A stretch of 64,000 nt of DNA from Prevotella sp. (GTDB lineage Bacteria; Bacteroidota; Bacteroidia; Bacteroidales; Bacteroidaceae), in contig JAFZVV010000011.1 of assembly GCA_017617615.1 (NCBI GenBank), positions 372,001-436,000 of the forward strand, given 5' to 3'. Of this stretch, positions 8,411-19,677 are shown one piece after another; position 1 is the first letter of the stretch, and each line of letters begins with the position of its first letter. Both the position numbers and the translations under genes were made by a program. The notes under the pieces were generated by a model, which saw only the letters and a program-made list of their open reading frames with translations, was not told the DNA's origin and searched no databases.

Positions 8411-10699
8411 TCAGTTGACGATGGCTATCTTGCACACCGTACCGCTCTTTCCTTCCTTGGTAGCCGTCAGTACCATATATACGCCGGAGGCTACGCGGTG
8501 TCCGCTGCTGTCGCAGCCATCCCAGGTAAACGACCCACCGTTGCTTCTGCCCTGAGTTACCAAGGCGCCGCTGGCCGTCACAATCTTCACGTCGGCATTC
8601 ATCGACAAGCCCGTGATGGTGATGAGACCCGTATAGTCGGGCCGCACGGGGTTGGGATAGGCATAGACGTTGTCGGTGGTCATCTCATCGGTAGTGGCAC
8701 TGGCATCGCTCATGTATGAGCAGAGTCCCATGTCGGTGCCGATGAACACCTCTCCGGTACGATCGTTGATGGTCACCGACTCGATATTGTTGGAAAGCAG
8801 CTGACTGTTGGTGGAAAGGAAATGATGCACCTGTACGTAGTTGTCGGCACTGATGAGATAGATGCCGTTGCCGTTGGTACCAAACCATTTGCGGTTGCCG
8901 CCGTCGACGGCCATGCAGGTGATGTCGACACCAGTAAGGAGGTAGTCGGCGAAGTTGGTGCCGTCGTTGCGTGGCACCTTGACCTGTGTGAGCACGGCTT
9001 CCGACCCGCTGTTCAACTCGTCGGCAGGAAGCATCAGAGGTCCCATGTTCGTGCCAATCCAGATATTCCCTTCCTTGTCTTCCGCAATACAGCGCACGCC
9101 CGTGACATTGCTCACCGTCGTACCGTCTTGGTTGACGAAGGTGGTGTAGTGGTTCATCGCGTCGGTGGCGGTATCGAAGCAATAGAACGAAGGCACCCCC
9201 CAGTGATTGTTGACGAACCATAGGAGTCCACGACTGTCGAACATCATGTTTTTCATCGCGCCCAGACTCCTTCCGCCATCATCCATCAGCGCTTTCTGAT
9301 GGTGTGATACCCATGTGCCGTCGGACTGCAGTTCGAGGATGGAAGCCGACTTCGCCTGACTGTTGAGGCACCAGAGATTGCCTGCCTTGTCGAAGATTAC
9401 GCCGAGGGTGAGTACGTGGTTCGGACTTTCGTTGTCGGTGGCAAATTCCAACAAGCTGTTTTTCGGATTGAAGTATTTGATGAACTTCCCGTTTTTGTAT
9501 TCATAGAGTCCGGCGCGACCGCCCACCATCACATGGCTGGGGTCTTTGGGATCGATGTCGAGGCACGTCCAGTCGAGCAATAGCGGTGTCACCCTGTCTT
9601 GGATGTCCTCTTCATAGACATTCCACTCGTCATTGCTGAATGTCTGCACATAAGCCTTGCGGTAGAGTTCGTTGAAACCATCGAAACCACCACCGCAGGA
9701 GTAAAGGGTGTTGTTGTCAAATTTCAGGTATCCGAAATAGTTGTAGTTGGGACCATCGGGACGGATGTCGATAGTTTTCGGTTCAATGGTCTGTCCGTCG
9801 AGGGTAAGCGAGTAGAGTTTGTTGTCGGCTTGGTTGCTCCAGTAGCAGTTATTGGCATTGTCATAGACAAAAGCCGTGGCCTTGTGTGTGGGGATGATGG
9901 CGGTATACTCACTTACCGAAGTGTAAATCAGTATCTGGTCGCTGCGCCCGAGGATGAGTTTTCCCTCTGCCTGGCTGTGGAAGGAGAATCCCGGTGTTCC
10001 GATTTTCACCCATTCATTGCCGTCTTTCATGCACAGGCTGCCTTCGGCCACTGCCAGTAGGTGATTGTCGAAGAAAAACAGGTGGTTGGCTATCACGTCG
10101 CTTTCCTGGGTCCAGTTGCCTTTGTCGAGCAGGTTGTCGGAGAGCCGTGCCTTGAGAATGCCGTCGCTACCGCATCCGGCATAGATATAGTCGCCACGAG
10201 TGAGTGTCGACATCACTTTCTGGCCCAGGTTATAGGTATCGCTGAATTCTCCTTTACTGACATTCAGTTTCAGTATGCCGAAATTGGTGGAGAGATAGGC
10301 GTATGCCCCCACGACGCTTACCTCATTGATGGTCTTGTCGTCGGTGGTGGTCTTGTTGTAGAGTGCCGACACGTTGGTCACGTCGCCATTGTCGTCGAGC
10401 AGGTCGATGTTCTGGTTCTGGTAGGTGATGACAAGCCGCCGTGCAGCCTTGCAATATGCGATATGGGCGATGTTGCAGTCGCTGAGCACATTGGTGTTGT
10501 CATAGGTCTGGATGCTGTTGTCGGAGATGCTGTAGGAGAAGAGTCCACCCGAACTGAGCACGTAGACAGTGTTGCCTGTCGGCACAATCTCGGTGATGTT
10601 GCCATAGGCGAGGTAGGAGGTCCATGTGCCGATGGGTGCAGCGCCGGCTGTCAGTGAACAGACAACGAGTAGTAGGGTGAACAGGATTTTTCTTCTCAT
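8411..10699 (-). CDS. porZ: Type IX secretion system protein PorZ
   Basis: PorZ belongs to the type IX secretion attachment complex, where with PorU, PorV and PorQ it helps transfer anionic lipopolysaccharide to secreted cargo at the cell surface. The 762-residue protein has a signal peptide (LLLVVCSLTAGA) and then two beta-propeller domains. The N-terminal part has the PorZ-family hallmarks IGTWTSYLAYGN, LFSYSI and NIDLLDDNG. Later repeats read like two-component-regulator propellers (IAEDKEGNIWIGTN). The last ~85 residues form a T9SS-type sorting domain beginning YAYPNPV and ending in GVYMV...KIAIVN. It implies a full type IX system elsewhere in the genome. It follows rdgB by 12 bases in the leuS cluster. 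Confidence 0.88.
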   Translation of the reverse strand: MRRKILFTLLLVVCSLTAGAAPIGTWTSYLAYGNITEIVPTGNTVYVLSSGGLFSYSISDNSIQTYDNTNVLSDCNIAHIAYCKAARRLVITYQNQNIDLLDDNGDVTNVSALYNKTTTDDKTINEVSVVGAYAYLSTNFGILKLNVSKGEFSDTYNLGQKVMSTLTRGDYIYAGCGSDGILKARLSDNLLDKGNWTQESDVIANHLFFFDNHLLAVAEGSLCMKDGNEWVKIGTPGFSFHSQAEGKLILGRSDQILIYTSVSEYTAIIPTHKATAFVYDNANNCYWSNQADNKLYSLTLDGQTIEPKTIDIRPDGPNYNYFGYLKFDNNTLYSCGGGFDGFNELYRKAYVQTFSNDEWNVYEEDIQDRVTPLLLDWTCLDIDPKDPSHVMVGGRAGLYEYKNGKFIKYFNPKNSLLEFATDNESPNHVLTLGVIFDKAGNLWCLNSQAKSASILELQSDGTWVSHHQKALMDDGGRSLGAMKNMMFDSRGLLWFVNNHWGVPSFYCFDTATDAMNHYTTFVNQDGTTVSNVTGVRCIAEDKEGNIWIGTNMGPLMLPADELNSGSEAVLTQVKVPRNDGTNFADYLLTGVDITCMAVDGGNRKWFGTNGNGIYLISADNYVQVHHFLSTNSQLLSNNIESVTINDRTGEVFIGTDMGLCSYMSDASATTDEMTTDNVYAYPNPVRPDYTGLITITGLSMNADVKIVTASGALVTQGRSNGGSFTWDGCDSSGHRVASGVYMVLTATKEGKSGTVCKIAIVN

Positions 10700-10711
10700 A
10701 TCGCAGTGGGG

Positions 10712-11326
10712 TTATGATTCGCTGAGGTAACGGGCCAGTTTCTCCACCGCCCTGGCGCGGTGTGAGATGCGGTTCTTGATTTCCATGCCCAGTTCGGCGA
10801 AAGTCTGTCCGTAGCCGTCGGGCTGGAAGATGGGGTCGTAGCCGAATCCCTCGTTGCCATGCCGCTCTCGTGTAATCTGGCCCTCGACGATACCCTCGAA
10901 ATAGGTGGTGTTGTGAAAATGCAACGGAAATTCCGTGGAGTCATCGTCTTCTAATTCTATTAACGCAATAACCGTGCGAAATCTTGCCTTGCGATTGTTA
11001 TTTTCTCCTAATTCGGTCAGGAGCTTACTCATATTGGCCTCACTGTCGTGGCCCTCACCACCGGCGTAGCGAGCGGAATGCACACCAGGAGCGCCGCCGA
11101 GGGCATCTACCTCCAGACCCGTGTCATCGGCAAAGCAACTGATGTGGTAATGCGTGGCAATGTATTCCGCTTTCTGCAGGGCATTGCCTTCCAGGGTGTC
11201 GGCGGTTTCAGGGATGTCGACATGGCATCCGATGTCGTTGAGTGAGAGCACCTCGAAGCGCTCACCGAGGATTTGCCTGATTTCGGAGAGTTTGTGTGCG
11301 TTGTTGGTGGCAAAGACGATTTTCAT
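10712..11326 (-). CDS. rdgB: Non-canonical purine NTP pyrophosphatase (RdgB/HAM1)
   Basis: This 204-residue house-cleaning enzyme hydrolyses dITP, ITP and XTP to monophosphates, keeping deaminated purines out of DNA and RNA. The N-terminal substrate motif [12 protein letters not shown] and the catalytic/metal segment [25 protein letters not shown] are both intact. The C-terminal [11 protein letters not shown] and SHRARA motifs are also conserved. The size is standard. Its start codon overlaps the 3' end of the yitT-like gene by 4 bases, indicating translational coupling. porZ follows after 12 bases. Confidence 0.96.
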   Translation of the reverse strand: MKIVFATNNAHKLSEIRQILGERFEVLSLNDIGCHVDIPETADTLEGNALQKAEYIATHYHISCFADDTGLEVDALGGAPGVHSARYAGGEGHDSEANMSKLLTELGENNNRKARFRTVIALIELEDDDSTEFPLHFHNTTYFEGIVEGQITRERHGNEGFGYDPIFQPDGYGQTFAELGMEIKNRISHRARAVEKLARYLSES

Positions 11327-12291
11327 TGCTGTTCTATTTGTTGTTGTTTCTTCACTTTCACTTTCATTTCGTCGAAACCTTCACCATAGACACCGATGAC
11401 GCTGCTCTGGCTGACGAAGGCGTTGGGGTCGATCATCTTGATGAGTCGGAAAATGCTCACGCTCTCGCGCTTGCGAGCGAGGATGCAAAGCACCTTCATT
11501 TCCTGTCCGGTGAACCATCCATGTCCGTCGAGGATGGTCACGCCATGGTTCATCTCGGTGCCGATGGCATTGGCTATCTCTTGGTATTTCTTCGAGAAGA
11601 TGAAGAACTGCACCGACTCGCGCCGTGAGTTCATCACATAGTCGAGCATAAAGTTCTCCACAACCATGGTGCAGAGGCCAAATACGATTTTGTATAACGC
11701 ATCAGTCATCGTGAAGTCACGGGCGAAGATGAACACCGGGAAACTGCTGCCGATGATGAGCAGGTCGACGAAGATGAGCACGGTGCCGAGCGACATGTTG
11801 CGGTATTTATTGACGATGGCAGCCACGATGTCGGTGCCGCCCGTACTGCCGTTGTGCAGGAAGACTACGGCGAGGGCTGTGCCGGTGAGGCAGCAGCCGA
11901 TGATGAGCGACATGAAGTCTTGGTCGCCGAGCAGCCGTATCATCTTCCCGCTATCATCGGTCACGATGTCCTGTGCCACACCGAGCATGAGTGAGAGCAT
12001 GCCGATGGCATAGATGGTCTTCACAAGGAATTTCCACCCGAGAATCTTCAGTGCAAGCACCAGCAGTATGGCGTTGATGATGAAGTAGGAATACATGATG
12101 GGTATTCCATGCCCATTGCCGTTGGTGGCATAGAAGATGATGGCCGAGATACCCGTCACGCCTCCCGTCACGATTTCGTAGGGAAGCAGGAAGAATGTCC
12201 ATCCTATCGTATAAAGCAGAAGGCCAAGGGTTATGAACACATAATCCTTGGCTTCATTGAAGAGATGCTTGCCAGAAATAGTTATCGACAT
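11323..12291 (-). CDS. YitT family membrane protein (DUF161/DUF2179)
   Basis: This 322-residue protein has five or six N-terminal membrane segments (DUF161 type, with [16 protein letters not shown] and a later [13 protein letters not shown]). A soluble C-terminal domain of the DUF2179 type begins about residue 225 ([20 protein letters not shown]) and has [11 protein letters not shown]. The family is widespread; its biochemical function is not established, although transport has been proposed. It starts 9 bases after leuS and overlaps rdgB by 4 bases, so it is part of the leuS-yitT-rdgB-porZ transcription unit. Confidence 0.88.
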   Translation of the reverse strand: MSITISGKHLFNEAKDYVFITLGLLLYTIGWTFFLLPYEIVTGGVTGISAIIFYATNGNGHGIPIMYSYFIINAILLVLALKILGWKFLVKTIYAIGMLSLMLGVAQDIVTDDSGKMIRLLGDQDFMSLIIGCCLTGTALAVVFLHNGSTGGTDIVAAIVNKYRNMSLGTVLIFVDLLIIGSSFPVFIFARDFTMTDALYKIVFGLCTMVVENFMLDYVMNSRRESVQFFIFSKKYQEIANAIGTEMNHGVTILDGHGWFTGQEMKVLCILARKRESVSIFRLIKMIDPNAFVSQSSVIGVYGEGFDEMKVKVKKQQQIEQQ

Positions 12292-12300
12292 AGCGCCATT

Positions 12301-15165
12301 TTATTTGATTACCACGTTGACGATGCGTTTAGGTACGATAATCACCTTCACCACTTTCTTTTCGCCGATATACTTGAGTGATTTTTCATCGGCGAGCACC
12401 GTCTTTTCGATGGTGGCGTTGTCGGCATCGGCAGGGAAGGAGAGTTGGAACCTTGCCTTGCCGTTGAACGATACGGTGAGCTGCATCTGACTTTCCACAA
12501 GGTGCTTCTCGTCGTACACAGGCCATGGCGCGTCGCACACCGACCCCTCTTCTCCGAGGGCTTCCCACAGTTCTTCGGCGATGTGTGGGGCGAAGGGAGC
12601 GATGAGTGCTACGAGCGTGCGCAGCAGCTCCTTGTTCCTACATCCTTGCTGGGTGAGTTCGTTCACACAGATCATGAATGCCGAGATGGAAGTGTTGTAT
12701 GAGAACACCTCGATGTCCTGTGTCACCTTCTTGATGAGTTTGTGTACGCTCTTGAGCATCTCTGGTGTGGCGGGCTGGTCGAGGGTGAGCAGTTGTTCAC
12801 TGCTGTTGCGACCGGCACCATAGTAGAGTGCCCAGAACTTCTTCAGGAAACGGTGGCAACCATCAATGCCGTTGGTGTCCCAGGGCTTGCTCTGCTCCAC
12901 GGGTCCGAGGAACATCTCGTAGAGACGTAGGGTGTCGGCACCATAGCGTTCGACAATCATGTCGGGGTTGACGACGTTGAACATCGACTTCGACATTTTC
13001 TCGATGGCCCAGCCGCAGATGTATTTCCCGTCTTCGAGGATGAATTCTGCGTTGGCATATTCCGGACGCCATGCCTTGAAGGCCTCGAGGTCGAGCACGT
13101 CGGCGCTCACGATATTCACGTCGACATGTATCTCGGTGGTGGAATACTGGTCTTTCAGTCCGTAGCTCACGAAAACGGGTCGCTGCGAATGGTCATCGCT
13201 GTTTACGCGGTAAACGAAGTTGCTGCGCCCTTGTATCATGCCTTGGTTGACGAGTTTCTGGAAGGGTTCTTCCTTGCATGAGAAGCCGTAGTCGTGCAGC
13301 AACTTGTTCCAGAAACGTGAGTAGATGAGGTGACCAGTGGCATGTTCCGTACCGCCCACGTAGAGATCGACGTTCTGCCAGTACTCATCCACGGCTTTGT
13401 CAACGAGTGCCTTGTCGTTGTGCGGGTCCATATAGCGCAGGTAGTAGGCCGACGAGCCAGCAAATCCCGGCATGGTGTTGAGTTCGATGGGGAACACCTT
13501 CACTTGGTCGATGAGCGCTTTGTCCACGATTTCTTGTTTCTCGGTGTCCCAGGCCCATTTCACGGCACGTCCGAGGGGTGGCTCACCCGTTTCCGTGGGT
13601 TGATACTTGTCGATTTCAGGAAGTTCGATGGGCAGTTTTTCAGTGGGAATCATATAGGGCATGCCATCAACGTAATAGACGGGGAAGGGCTCGCCCCAGT
13701 AGCGCTGGCGTGAGAAGATGGCATCGCGCAGGCGGTAGTTCACCTTCACGCGTCCGAGATGGTGTTCGGCCACGTATTTCTTCGTGGCTTCGATGGCCTC
13801 TTTCACGGTCAGTCCGTTGAGCGAGAAGTCAATATATGGTGTGACGTCTTTCCGTGGTGAGTTGCATACGATACCTTCTTTGGCATCGAAACTCTCTTCG
13901 CTTACGTCACAGCCCTCGATGAGAGGGATGATGGGCAGGTTGAAATGGCGAGCAAAGGCATAGTCGCGTGAATCGTGTGCCGGAACCGCCATGATGGCGC
14001 CTGTACCATATCCAGCGAGCACATAGTCGCTCACCCAGATAGGGATGGCCTCGCCGGTAAAGGGGTTGATGGCGTAGGAGCCGGTGAACACACCCGTCAC
14101 CTTGCGGTCGGCGATGCGCTCGCGCTCAGTGCGTTTCTTGGTGGCAGCTACATAGTCGTCCACGGCTTGGCGCTCACTGTCGGTCGTCACCAGGGCTACG
14201 TATTCGCTCTCGGGAGCGAGCACCATGAAGGTGACGCCGAACATGGTGTCGGCACGGGTGGTAAAGATAGTGAACTGCACATCACTGTCTTTCACGTCGA
14301 ATACCACCTCGGCACCTTCCGAGCGCCCTATCCAGTTGCGTTGGGTCTCTTTCAGCGAGTCGGTCCACTCTATCGTGTCGAGACCGTCGAGCAGGCGCTG
14401 GGCGTATGCTGACACGCGGAGGCACCATTGCCGCATCTTCTGCTGCACCACGGGATAGCCGCCACGCACGCTCACACCGTCTACCACCTCGTCGTTGGCA
14501 AGTACAGTACCTAGTCCGGCGCACCAGTTCACCATCGTCTCGCCCAGGTAGGCGATGCGGTAGTTCATCAGTACTTGCTGCTGGTGTTTCTCGCCCCAGG
14601 CGTTCCATTCCTCTGCGGTGAACGAGAGTTCCTCGCTTTGGGCAACGTCGATGCCGTCACTGCCTTTCTGTGCAAAGTGTTCCACGAGCAGACTGATGGG
14701 GCGTGCCTTCTTTTCGCGGTTGTCGTAATACGACTTGAACATCAGTTGGAATGCCCACTGTGTCCATTTGTAGTATCCGGGGTCGCAGGTACGCACCTCA
14801 CGGTCCCAGTCGAAGCAGAACCCGATTTTGTCGAGTTGCTCACGGTAGCGGTTGATATTGTTGACGGTGGTAATGGCGGGATGCTGTCCGGTCTGTATGG
14901 CATATTGTTCAGCGGGCAGTCCGTAGGCATCGTAACCCATGGGGTTGAGCACATTGAATCCCTGTTGGCGTTTGTAACGGGCATAGATGTCGGAAGCGAT
15001 ATAGCCGAGAGGGTGTCCCACATGCAGTCCGGCTCCCGAAGGGTAGGGGAACATGTTGAGCACATAGAATTTCTTGCGGCTGTTGTCTTCCGTCACTTTG
15101 TAGGTCTTCTGTTCAACCCACTTTTTCTGCCATTTCTTCTCGATTTCTCTGAAATTGTATTCCAT
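12301..15165 (-). CDS. leuS: Leucyl-tRNA synthetase
   Basis: This class I aminoacyl-tRNA synthetase charges tRNA-Leu. I place the start at 15165, giving 954 residues beginning [12 protein letters not shown]. The frame stays open further upstream, but that segment has no family similarity and would run through the promoter. The HIGH motif is HVGH at residues 48-51. The large CP1 editing domain follows, and the KMSKS loop (KMSKS, then MFNVVNPD) lies about two-thirds along. A C-terminal anticodon-binding domain ends in [15 protein letters not shown]. An exact Bacteroidota promoter lies 40-71 bases upstream. It is first in the leuS-yitT-rdgB-porZ cluster. Confidence 0.97.
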   Translation of the reverse strand: MEYNFREIEKKWQKKWVEQKTYKVTEDNSRKKFYVLNMFPYPSGAGLHVGHPLGYIASDIYARYKRQQGFNVLNPMGYDAYGLPAEQYAIQTGQHPAITTVNNINRYREQLDKIGFCFDWDREVRTCDPGYYKWTQWAFQLMFKSYYDNREKKARPISLLVEHFAQKGSDGIDVAQSEELSFTAEEWNAWGEKHQQQVLMNYRIAYLGETMVNWCAGLGTVLANDEVVDGVSVRGGYPVVQQKMRQWCLRVSAYAQRLLDGLDTIEWTDSLKETQRNWIGRSEGAEVVFDVKDSDVQFTIFTTRADTMFGVTFMVLAPESEYVALVTTDSERQAVDDYVAATKKRTERERIADRKVTGVFTGSYAINPFTGEAIPIWVSDYVLAGYGTGAIMAVPAHDSRDYAFARHFNLPIIPLIEGCDVSEESFDAKEGIVCNSPRKDVTPYIDFSLNGLTVKEAIEATKKYVAEHHLGRVKVNYRLRDAIFSRQRYWGEPFPVYYVDGMPYMIPTEKLPIELPEIDKYQPTETGEPPLGRAVKWAWDTEKQEIVDKALIDQVKVFPIELNTMPGFAGSSAYYLRYMDPHNDKALVDKAVDEYWQNVDLYVGGTEHATGHLIYSRFWNKLLHDYGFSCKEEPFQKLVNQGMIQGRSNFVYRVNSDDHSQRPVFVSYGLKDQYSTTEIHVDVNIVSADVLDLEAFKAWRPEYANAEFILEDGKYICGWAIEKMSKSMFNVVNPDMIVERYGADTLRLYEMFLGPVEQSKPWDTNGIDGCHRFLKKFWALYYGAGRNSSEQLLTLDQPATPEMLKSVHKLIKKVTQDIEVFSYNTSISAFMICVNELTQQGCRNKELLRTLVALIAPFAPHIAEELWEALGEEGSVCDAPWPVYDEKHLVESQMQLTVSFNGKARFQLSFPADADNATIEKTVLADEKSLKYIGEKKVVKVIIVPKRIVNVVIK

Positions 15166-15204
15166 TGTTATTGATAGTTTTCTGCTTTTTTCTGTTTCAG
15201 TTTG

Positions 15205-15236
15205 CAAAGGTAGTGCAAGGTGAGTGAAAAACCAAA
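15205..15236 (-). promoter_or_regulatory. Promoter of leuS operon
   Basis: Read on the minus strand, TTTG (15236-15233), 20 bases, then TACCTTTG (15212-15205) match the Bacteroidota consensus exactly. This fixes the leuS start downstream of 15205. Confidence 0.8.
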
Positions 15237-15341
15237 TTTTGGAACGGCGAATGCAAGGGTATGCTTGCAGAATCTTTGCTGAATCATGACAAAATTCAAC
15301 CGAAGGTAAAAATGAGTGGAGTTTTGCCAAACCACAGTTTC

Positions 15342-15364
15342 CCTTTACTGCTTCGCAGTGAAGG
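15342..15364 (-). terminator. Hairpin after the hybrid regulator gene
   Basis: A 10-base stem, 15342-15351 with 15355-15364 (one G-T pair), closes a 3-base loop, 25 bases after the stop of the minus-strand regulator. There is no T run, so its efficiency as a terminator is uncertain. The rest of 15166-15388 holds the leuS promoter and nothing else I recognise. Confidence 0.4.
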
Positions 15365-15388
15365 TTCGATGAAGCAGATGAAACCCTA

Positions 15389-18300
15389 TCATCCCCTATA
15401 CTCACTGGGTGTGACGCCGAACTGTTTCTTGAACACAACGGAGAAATGGCTCTGGGTGCTGAAACCACATTTGTCGGAAATTTCCGATACCGTATATTTT
15501 CCGCTCTTCAGTAGTTCTGCTGCGCGGTTGAGTTTATAGGTCCGGAAGAAGTTGCTAGGTGTCTCTCCGGTGAGGCCTTTGACTTTGTAATAGAGTTTGG
15601 TGCGTGAGATGAGCAGCAGTTTGGTGATGCGTGTAACGTCGAGTTCGGAGTTGGAGAGTTCCTCTTCCATGAGTTTGTAGAGTTCTTCCATGAAGTGTTT
15701 GTCTTGGGCAGACAGGGCATTGTCTACACCTTCGTCTGTTGTAGTGGTGGCTTTGATGAGCAGTTTACGCACCCGTTCCCGGTTCTTCAGTTGCGACTTA
15801 ATGAGTGCAGAGAGCACCGCAGGCTCAAAGGGTTTGGTGACATAGGCATCAGCTCCCACGCTCAATCCTTCCACCTGGTTCTCGGCAGTGACTTTTGCCG
15901 TGACGAGGATGACGGGGATATGACAGAGTTGAATGTCTTGTTTGATTTCCTGACAGAGTTGGTAGCCGTCTTTCCCGGGCATGGCCACGTCGCTGAGCAC
16001 CAGATTGGGTTCTGCTGCCCGCATCTCCTCAATGGCGGTGTCGGCATCGAGGCAGGTGATGAGGCGGTAGTCGCGTGAGAAGAGCATACGCATGTAGTTG
16101 ATGATTTCGGTATCGTCGTCGACGATAAGGATTGTGGGACGGTTGTCGTCAGTGAGGATTTCCGTATCCGTCCCTGTCGCAAGGACAGCATCGATGGCGA
16201 GGGCGGCATCTCCTTCGAGTGGACGGCGCTCTTCTTCTGTGTATGCCGTTTCGTTCATGGGATAGACGAGGGTGAAGACAGCCCCAGTGCCTTCGGTGCG
16301 GTTCTCGGCGGTGAGAGTGCCATGATGCAGTTCTGCCAACCGTCGTGAGTAGTATAGTCCGATGCCCGTACCCCAGTTCACGATGGCCTTGGTCTGGTTG
16401 TCGAGTTGGTAGTATCGCTTGAAGATGTTTTCCTGTTGGTTCTCGGGGATGCCTTTCCCCGTGTCGGCCACACTCACCTTCACCATGTTGTCGGCAGTGT
16501 CGAGCGACACGTCTATCTTTCCGCCACGGGGGGTAAACTTCAGGGCGTTGGTCATGAGGTTGGAAACGATTTTCTCCAGTTTGTCACCATCTGTCCATGC
16601 CAGGAGTTCATCTTCCATGCCCTGACGGTTGATGGTGAGACCCTTCTCCTTGGCATTGAACTCGAAGATGTCGCAGATGTCGTTGAGTGCCTTCACTACG
16701 TCGAGTTGTTCCACGTTCAGTCGCAGCGTGTCGTTCTCCAGTTTGTTGAAGTCCATGAGTTGGTTGACGAGTTTGAACATGCGGTAGATGCTGCGTTGCG
16801 CGATACTCAGCAAACCCTTGTCTTCGTGACTGAGGTTGTCGCTCCTGACGAGTTGTCCTATCGGTCCGGCAATCATGGTAAGGGGGGTGCGGAACTCATG
16901 TGCGATATTCGCGAAGAAACTCATGTTCATCTTGTTGGTACGCAACTCTTGTTCTTTTTCCATCTGGGCTTGCCGTGCCGTGCGCCGTGCCGCTACCACA
17001 CGGCGGGTGTTGCGGTAGAGGTAATAGGCGAGGGCGGCGGCGATGGCGAGGTAGATGAGCCATGCCCACCAGGAATAGGCAGGAGCCGATGCCACGCTGA
17101 TGTCCAACGTGCGCTCTTCGGAATTGGCTTCGTCGCTGGCACTGTCGGTGGTACGCACCCTGAAGGTGTAATGGCCTGTCGGTAGGTTGGCGTAACTGGC
17201 AGTATGGGTATTGCCTGCGTCTATCCAGTCGTGGTCGAAGCCATCCAGTTTATAGTAGTAATGCACCCTTTCATACTCTCCGAAGTCAAGGGCGGTGAAC
17301 GAGATGCTGAAACTGTTCTCACGGTGTTTCAGCCTCACCTCACTGCAACTGTCGAGCATGGTGTTGATAGGTCCGTTGGCGGATGGCCTGACGAGTTGGT
17401 TGTGGATTTTCAGGTCTTGCAGGAGGATGGGAATTTGGTGCAGCGTGTCGATGTCTGTGGGGTCGAACATGGTGATGCCGTCGGTGCTTCCGAAGACGAG
17501 GCTGCCGTTGGGCAACCGGCAGGAGGCGCGGTCGCAGAACTCGTCACCGCCAATGCCGTCGGCCTTGTAGAGCGAGGTGATGCGTCCTGTCTTGCGGTCC
17601 CACCTGTTCAGTCCTTTCATCGTGCTGACCCATAGGTTGCCCTGCTGGTCTTCTTCTATACTTCCCACGTCGGAGCACGACAGGCCGGCGATACGTGTCA
17701 TCTCGTTGGACTTCAGGTTGTAGTGCAGCAGGCCGTTGCTCACTGTACCTATCCACACGTCGCCCTCCGAATCTTGTATCATGTCGGTGGGGATGTAGAC
17801 ACTCCGGCGTATGCACTGCGCCATCGACGGGATGTCGAGTTCGCTGAGTTTTCCCGTCTGTGGGTTCATGCGTGCGATTTTCTGGTAGAAGGCCGAGATG
17901 AGCATCGACCCGTCCTGGAGCCTGAGGAGCGAGGGGATGAAACAGAAGTCGGCGTTGAATGTCTGTCGGCGTATGGGTTCCGCCTCGCCCCGGGCGAAGC
18001 CGATGATATCGTTGCTGCTGGTAGCCACCCATACCGTACCGTCGGAAGCTTGTTCGAAATCCATCGGTCCCAGGACGGGTGTTTGGGTGAGAATGTTCAG
18101 CCGGCCACCCTCATAACGGCATTTCATCACCATGCTTGGCGTAGAGAACCACAGTTGTCCATCGCTGTCGCAGAAGATATGTGTCACGGCATTCTTCTGC
18201 TCGCCGGGAGGCAAGCCCTCAAGGGCCACGTTCTCTGCTGTCTGTGTGGCACAGTGGTAGACATACACCCCTTTGAGCAGGGTGGATATCCAGAGGTTCT

Positions 18301-19405
18301 GTTGTTTGTCCATCGCCAGGGCCAGCACCGAAGAGTTGTCGATGATGCGGTTCAGGTAGTTGTCGCTGCCACCGAATTTCTCTTTATAGTAGTAGTCGGC
18401 AAAGAGTCCTTTGTCGTAGGTGCCCAGCCAGATATTCATCCGGGAGTCCTGAAACACCTCTGTCACCAGTGCGTCGGGAACAGGTAGGGTAAAGTCGGCA
18501 TCGCCTTCGCCATGGAGTGTCTGCGCGAGCAGGTTGAGTTCGAACATGCCGTTGTGGGAGGTACTGAGGAGGATGGTATTGTTCTTCAGCAGTCGGGCTG
18601 CCTGCACGATACTGTTGTGTGCCGTAATCCTCGCTTCCATGTCGGCATCCACAGGCACCAGCCTTTGCGACTTGGTGTCGTAGAGTGTCATGGAGCCATA
18701 GCCCGAGAGCACCATCAGTCCGTTGGAGAGCATCTCTGAGTAGAAATAATACCGGTTTTCGTCGAGAGGCACTTCTTTCTTCAGTTTGAAGGTGTTGCTG
18801 TCGTAGATGAGGAGCCGTTGCGATTCGGTGATGAGGATGTCGTCGGCAGCATCGATGATGCAGTTGCCCCAGGTCCATTGGTTTCTCACCGTCTGACGGG
18901 TAATGCAGGGCACGAAAGATAGTTTTGACTCATCATAGACCAGTAGTTCGGTGCCATTGTATACGAACACACGGCCTTTGCTGTCTTCCAGCAGTAATTG
19001 GGTGTTGAGGTTCTGCGACTGCACGGCGATGCGCTCGAAACAGTCGTGGTGGGTGTAGCGGCACACACCGTTGACCGTTGCCACCCAAAGCCTCCCGTCG
19101 TGATCGCGCAGGAGGTCCTTGATTTGGTTGTCGGGCAGTCCCAGGGAGTCGTCGGTACAGTAATACTGGTGATACTCATGCCCGTCGTAGCGGTTGAGTC
19201 CGCGGAACGTGCCTATCCACAGCTGTCCGGTGGTATCTTCCTCGATACACTGCACGCGACTGTTCGATAGTTCGCCGGAAATCACCAGCCCATGCTCCTC
19301 GTCCTTGTCACGATGTCGTGTTTCCGTCTCTTTCTGGCATGCTATCAGGCTCGTCATGGCGATAACCATGACCAACAATATGTTTTCTCCAAACTTCTTT
19401 CTCAT
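15389..19405 (-). CDS. Hybrid two-component system sensor/regulator (HTCS) of the PUL
   Basis: This 1338-residue regulator spans the inner membrane, senses an oligosaccharide in the periplasm and controls the PUL. In order: an N-terminal signal/anchor ending in SLIACQ; about 14 propeller blades (repeated LWIGT/LWVAT) with a YYY-type Ig-like domain to residue ~770; a membrane segment [19 protein letters not shown]; HisKA with phosphorylated His836 in AHEFRTPL; an HATPase with [20 protein letters not shown]; a receiver domain with Asp1139 in LSDVAMPG; and a C-terminal AraC-type DNA-binding domain ending [10 protein letters not shown]. All catalytic residues are present. It is divergent from susC with 272 bases between. 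LIAC could be a lipobox, but the family is normally membrane-spanning. Confidence 0.95.
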   Translation of the reverse strand: MRKKFGENILLVMVIAMTSLIACQKETETRHRDKDEEHGLVISGELSNSRVQCIEEDTTGQLWIGTFRGLNRYDGHEYHQYYCTDDSLGLPDNQIKDLLRDHDGRLWVATVNGVCRYTHHDCFERIAVQSQNLNTQLLLEDSKGRVFVYNGTELLVYDESKLSFVPCITRQTVRNQWTWGNCIIDAADDILITESQRLLIYDSNTFKLKKEVPLDENRYYFYSEMLSNGLMVLSGYGSMTLYDTKSQRLVPVDADMEARITAHNSIVQAARLLKNNTILLSTSHNGMFELNLLAQTLHGEGDADFTLPVPDALVTEVFQDSRMNIWLGTYDKGLFADYYYKEKFGGSDNYLNRIIDNSSVLALAMDKQQNLWISTLLKGVYVYHCATQTAENVALEGLPPGEQKNAVTHIFCDSDGQLWFSTPSMVMKCRYEGGRLNILTQTPVLGPMDFEQASDGTVWVATSSNDIIGFARGEAEPIRRQTFNADFCFIPSLLRLQDGSMLISAFYQKIARMNPQTGKLSELDIPSMAQCIRRSVYIPTDMIQDSEGDVWIGTVSNGLLHYNLKSNEMTRIAGLSCSDVGSIEEDQQGNLWVSTMKGLNRWDRKTGRITSLYKADGIGGDEFCDRASCRLPNGSLVFGSTDGITMFDPTDIDTLHQIPILLQDLKIHNQLVRPSANGPINTMLDSCSEVRLKHRENSFSISFTALDFGEYERVHYYYKLDGFDHDWIDAGNTHTASYANLPTGHYTFRVRTTDSASDEANSEERTLDISVASAPAYSWWAWLIYLAIAAALAYYLYRNTRRVVAARRTARQAQMEKEQELRTNKMNMSFFANIAHEFRTPLTMIAGPIGQLVRSDNLSHEDKGLLSIAQRSIYRMFKLVNQLMDFNKLENDTLRLNVEQLDVVKALNDICDIFEFNAKEKGLTINRQGMEDELLAWTDGDKLEKIVSNLMTNALKFTPRGGKIDVSLDTADNMVKVSVADTGKGIPENQQENIFKRYYQLDNQTKAIVNWGTGIGLYYSRRLAELHHGTLTAENRTEGTGAVFTLVYPMNETAYTEEERRPLEGDAALAIDAVLATGTDTEILTDDNRPTILIVDDDTEIINYMRMLFSRDYRLITCLDADTAIEEMRAAEPNLVLSDVAMPGKDGYQLCQEIKQDIQLCHIPVILVTAKVTAENQVEGLSVGADAYVTKPFEPAVLSALIKSQLKNRERVRKLLIKATTTTDEGVDNALSAQDKHFMEELYKLMEEELSNSELDVTRITKLLLISRTKLYYKVKGLTGETPSNFFRTYKLNRAAELLKSGKYTVSEISDKCGFSTQSHFSVVFKKQFGVTPSEYRG

Positions 19406-19523
19406 ATTTCCGGTTTTTCCAATGAAATGGTTTTTCCTTCCCTTTTTCCATTTACGGGTACCAAGTTAAGAAAAAAACTCCACATATCGATAAAAACTTG
19501 CATTTTTAAACGAATCCGACAAG

Positions 19524-19562
19524 TTTTGAACAAATCGAAAAACCCGATGATACTTTTGAACA
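19524..19562 (+). promoter_or_regulatory. Direct repeat TTTTGAACA upstream of susC
   Basis: Two perfect 9-base copies of TTTTGAACA, at 19524-19532 and 19554-19562, are exactly 30 bases apart, about three helical turns, so they face the same side of DNA. They lie 52-90 bases before the susC -7 box, where an activator would bind. They are the best candidate binding site for the AraC-type output domain of the divergent regulator. Confidence 0.5.
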
Positions 19563-19613
19563 CATGGAAAAAACAAACGGACGTTAAGAAATGTTGACAT
19601 GGACGGATGGTAT

Positions 19614-19621
19614 TACTTTTG
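19614..19621 (+). promoter_or_regulatory. susC promoter -7 box
   Basis: TACTTTTG matches TAnnTTTG, 56 bases before the susC ATG. No TTTG stands at the ideal -33 distance; TTGACA at 19594-19599 is the closest. A weak -33 is expected for an activator-dependent promoter. A second copy, TACTTTTG at 19551-19558, overlaps the regulator repeat. Confidence 0.6.
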
Positions 19622-19677
19622 CACCCAAGAAAAATTACGTACAACAACCTAATTCATAAACACTAACTAAAAACTCA

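Noticed and set aside
15166..15468. 101-codon N-terminal extension of leuS
   Set aside because: It runs through an exact promoter and a hairpin, and leucyl-tRNA synthetases begin at the MEYNF region.
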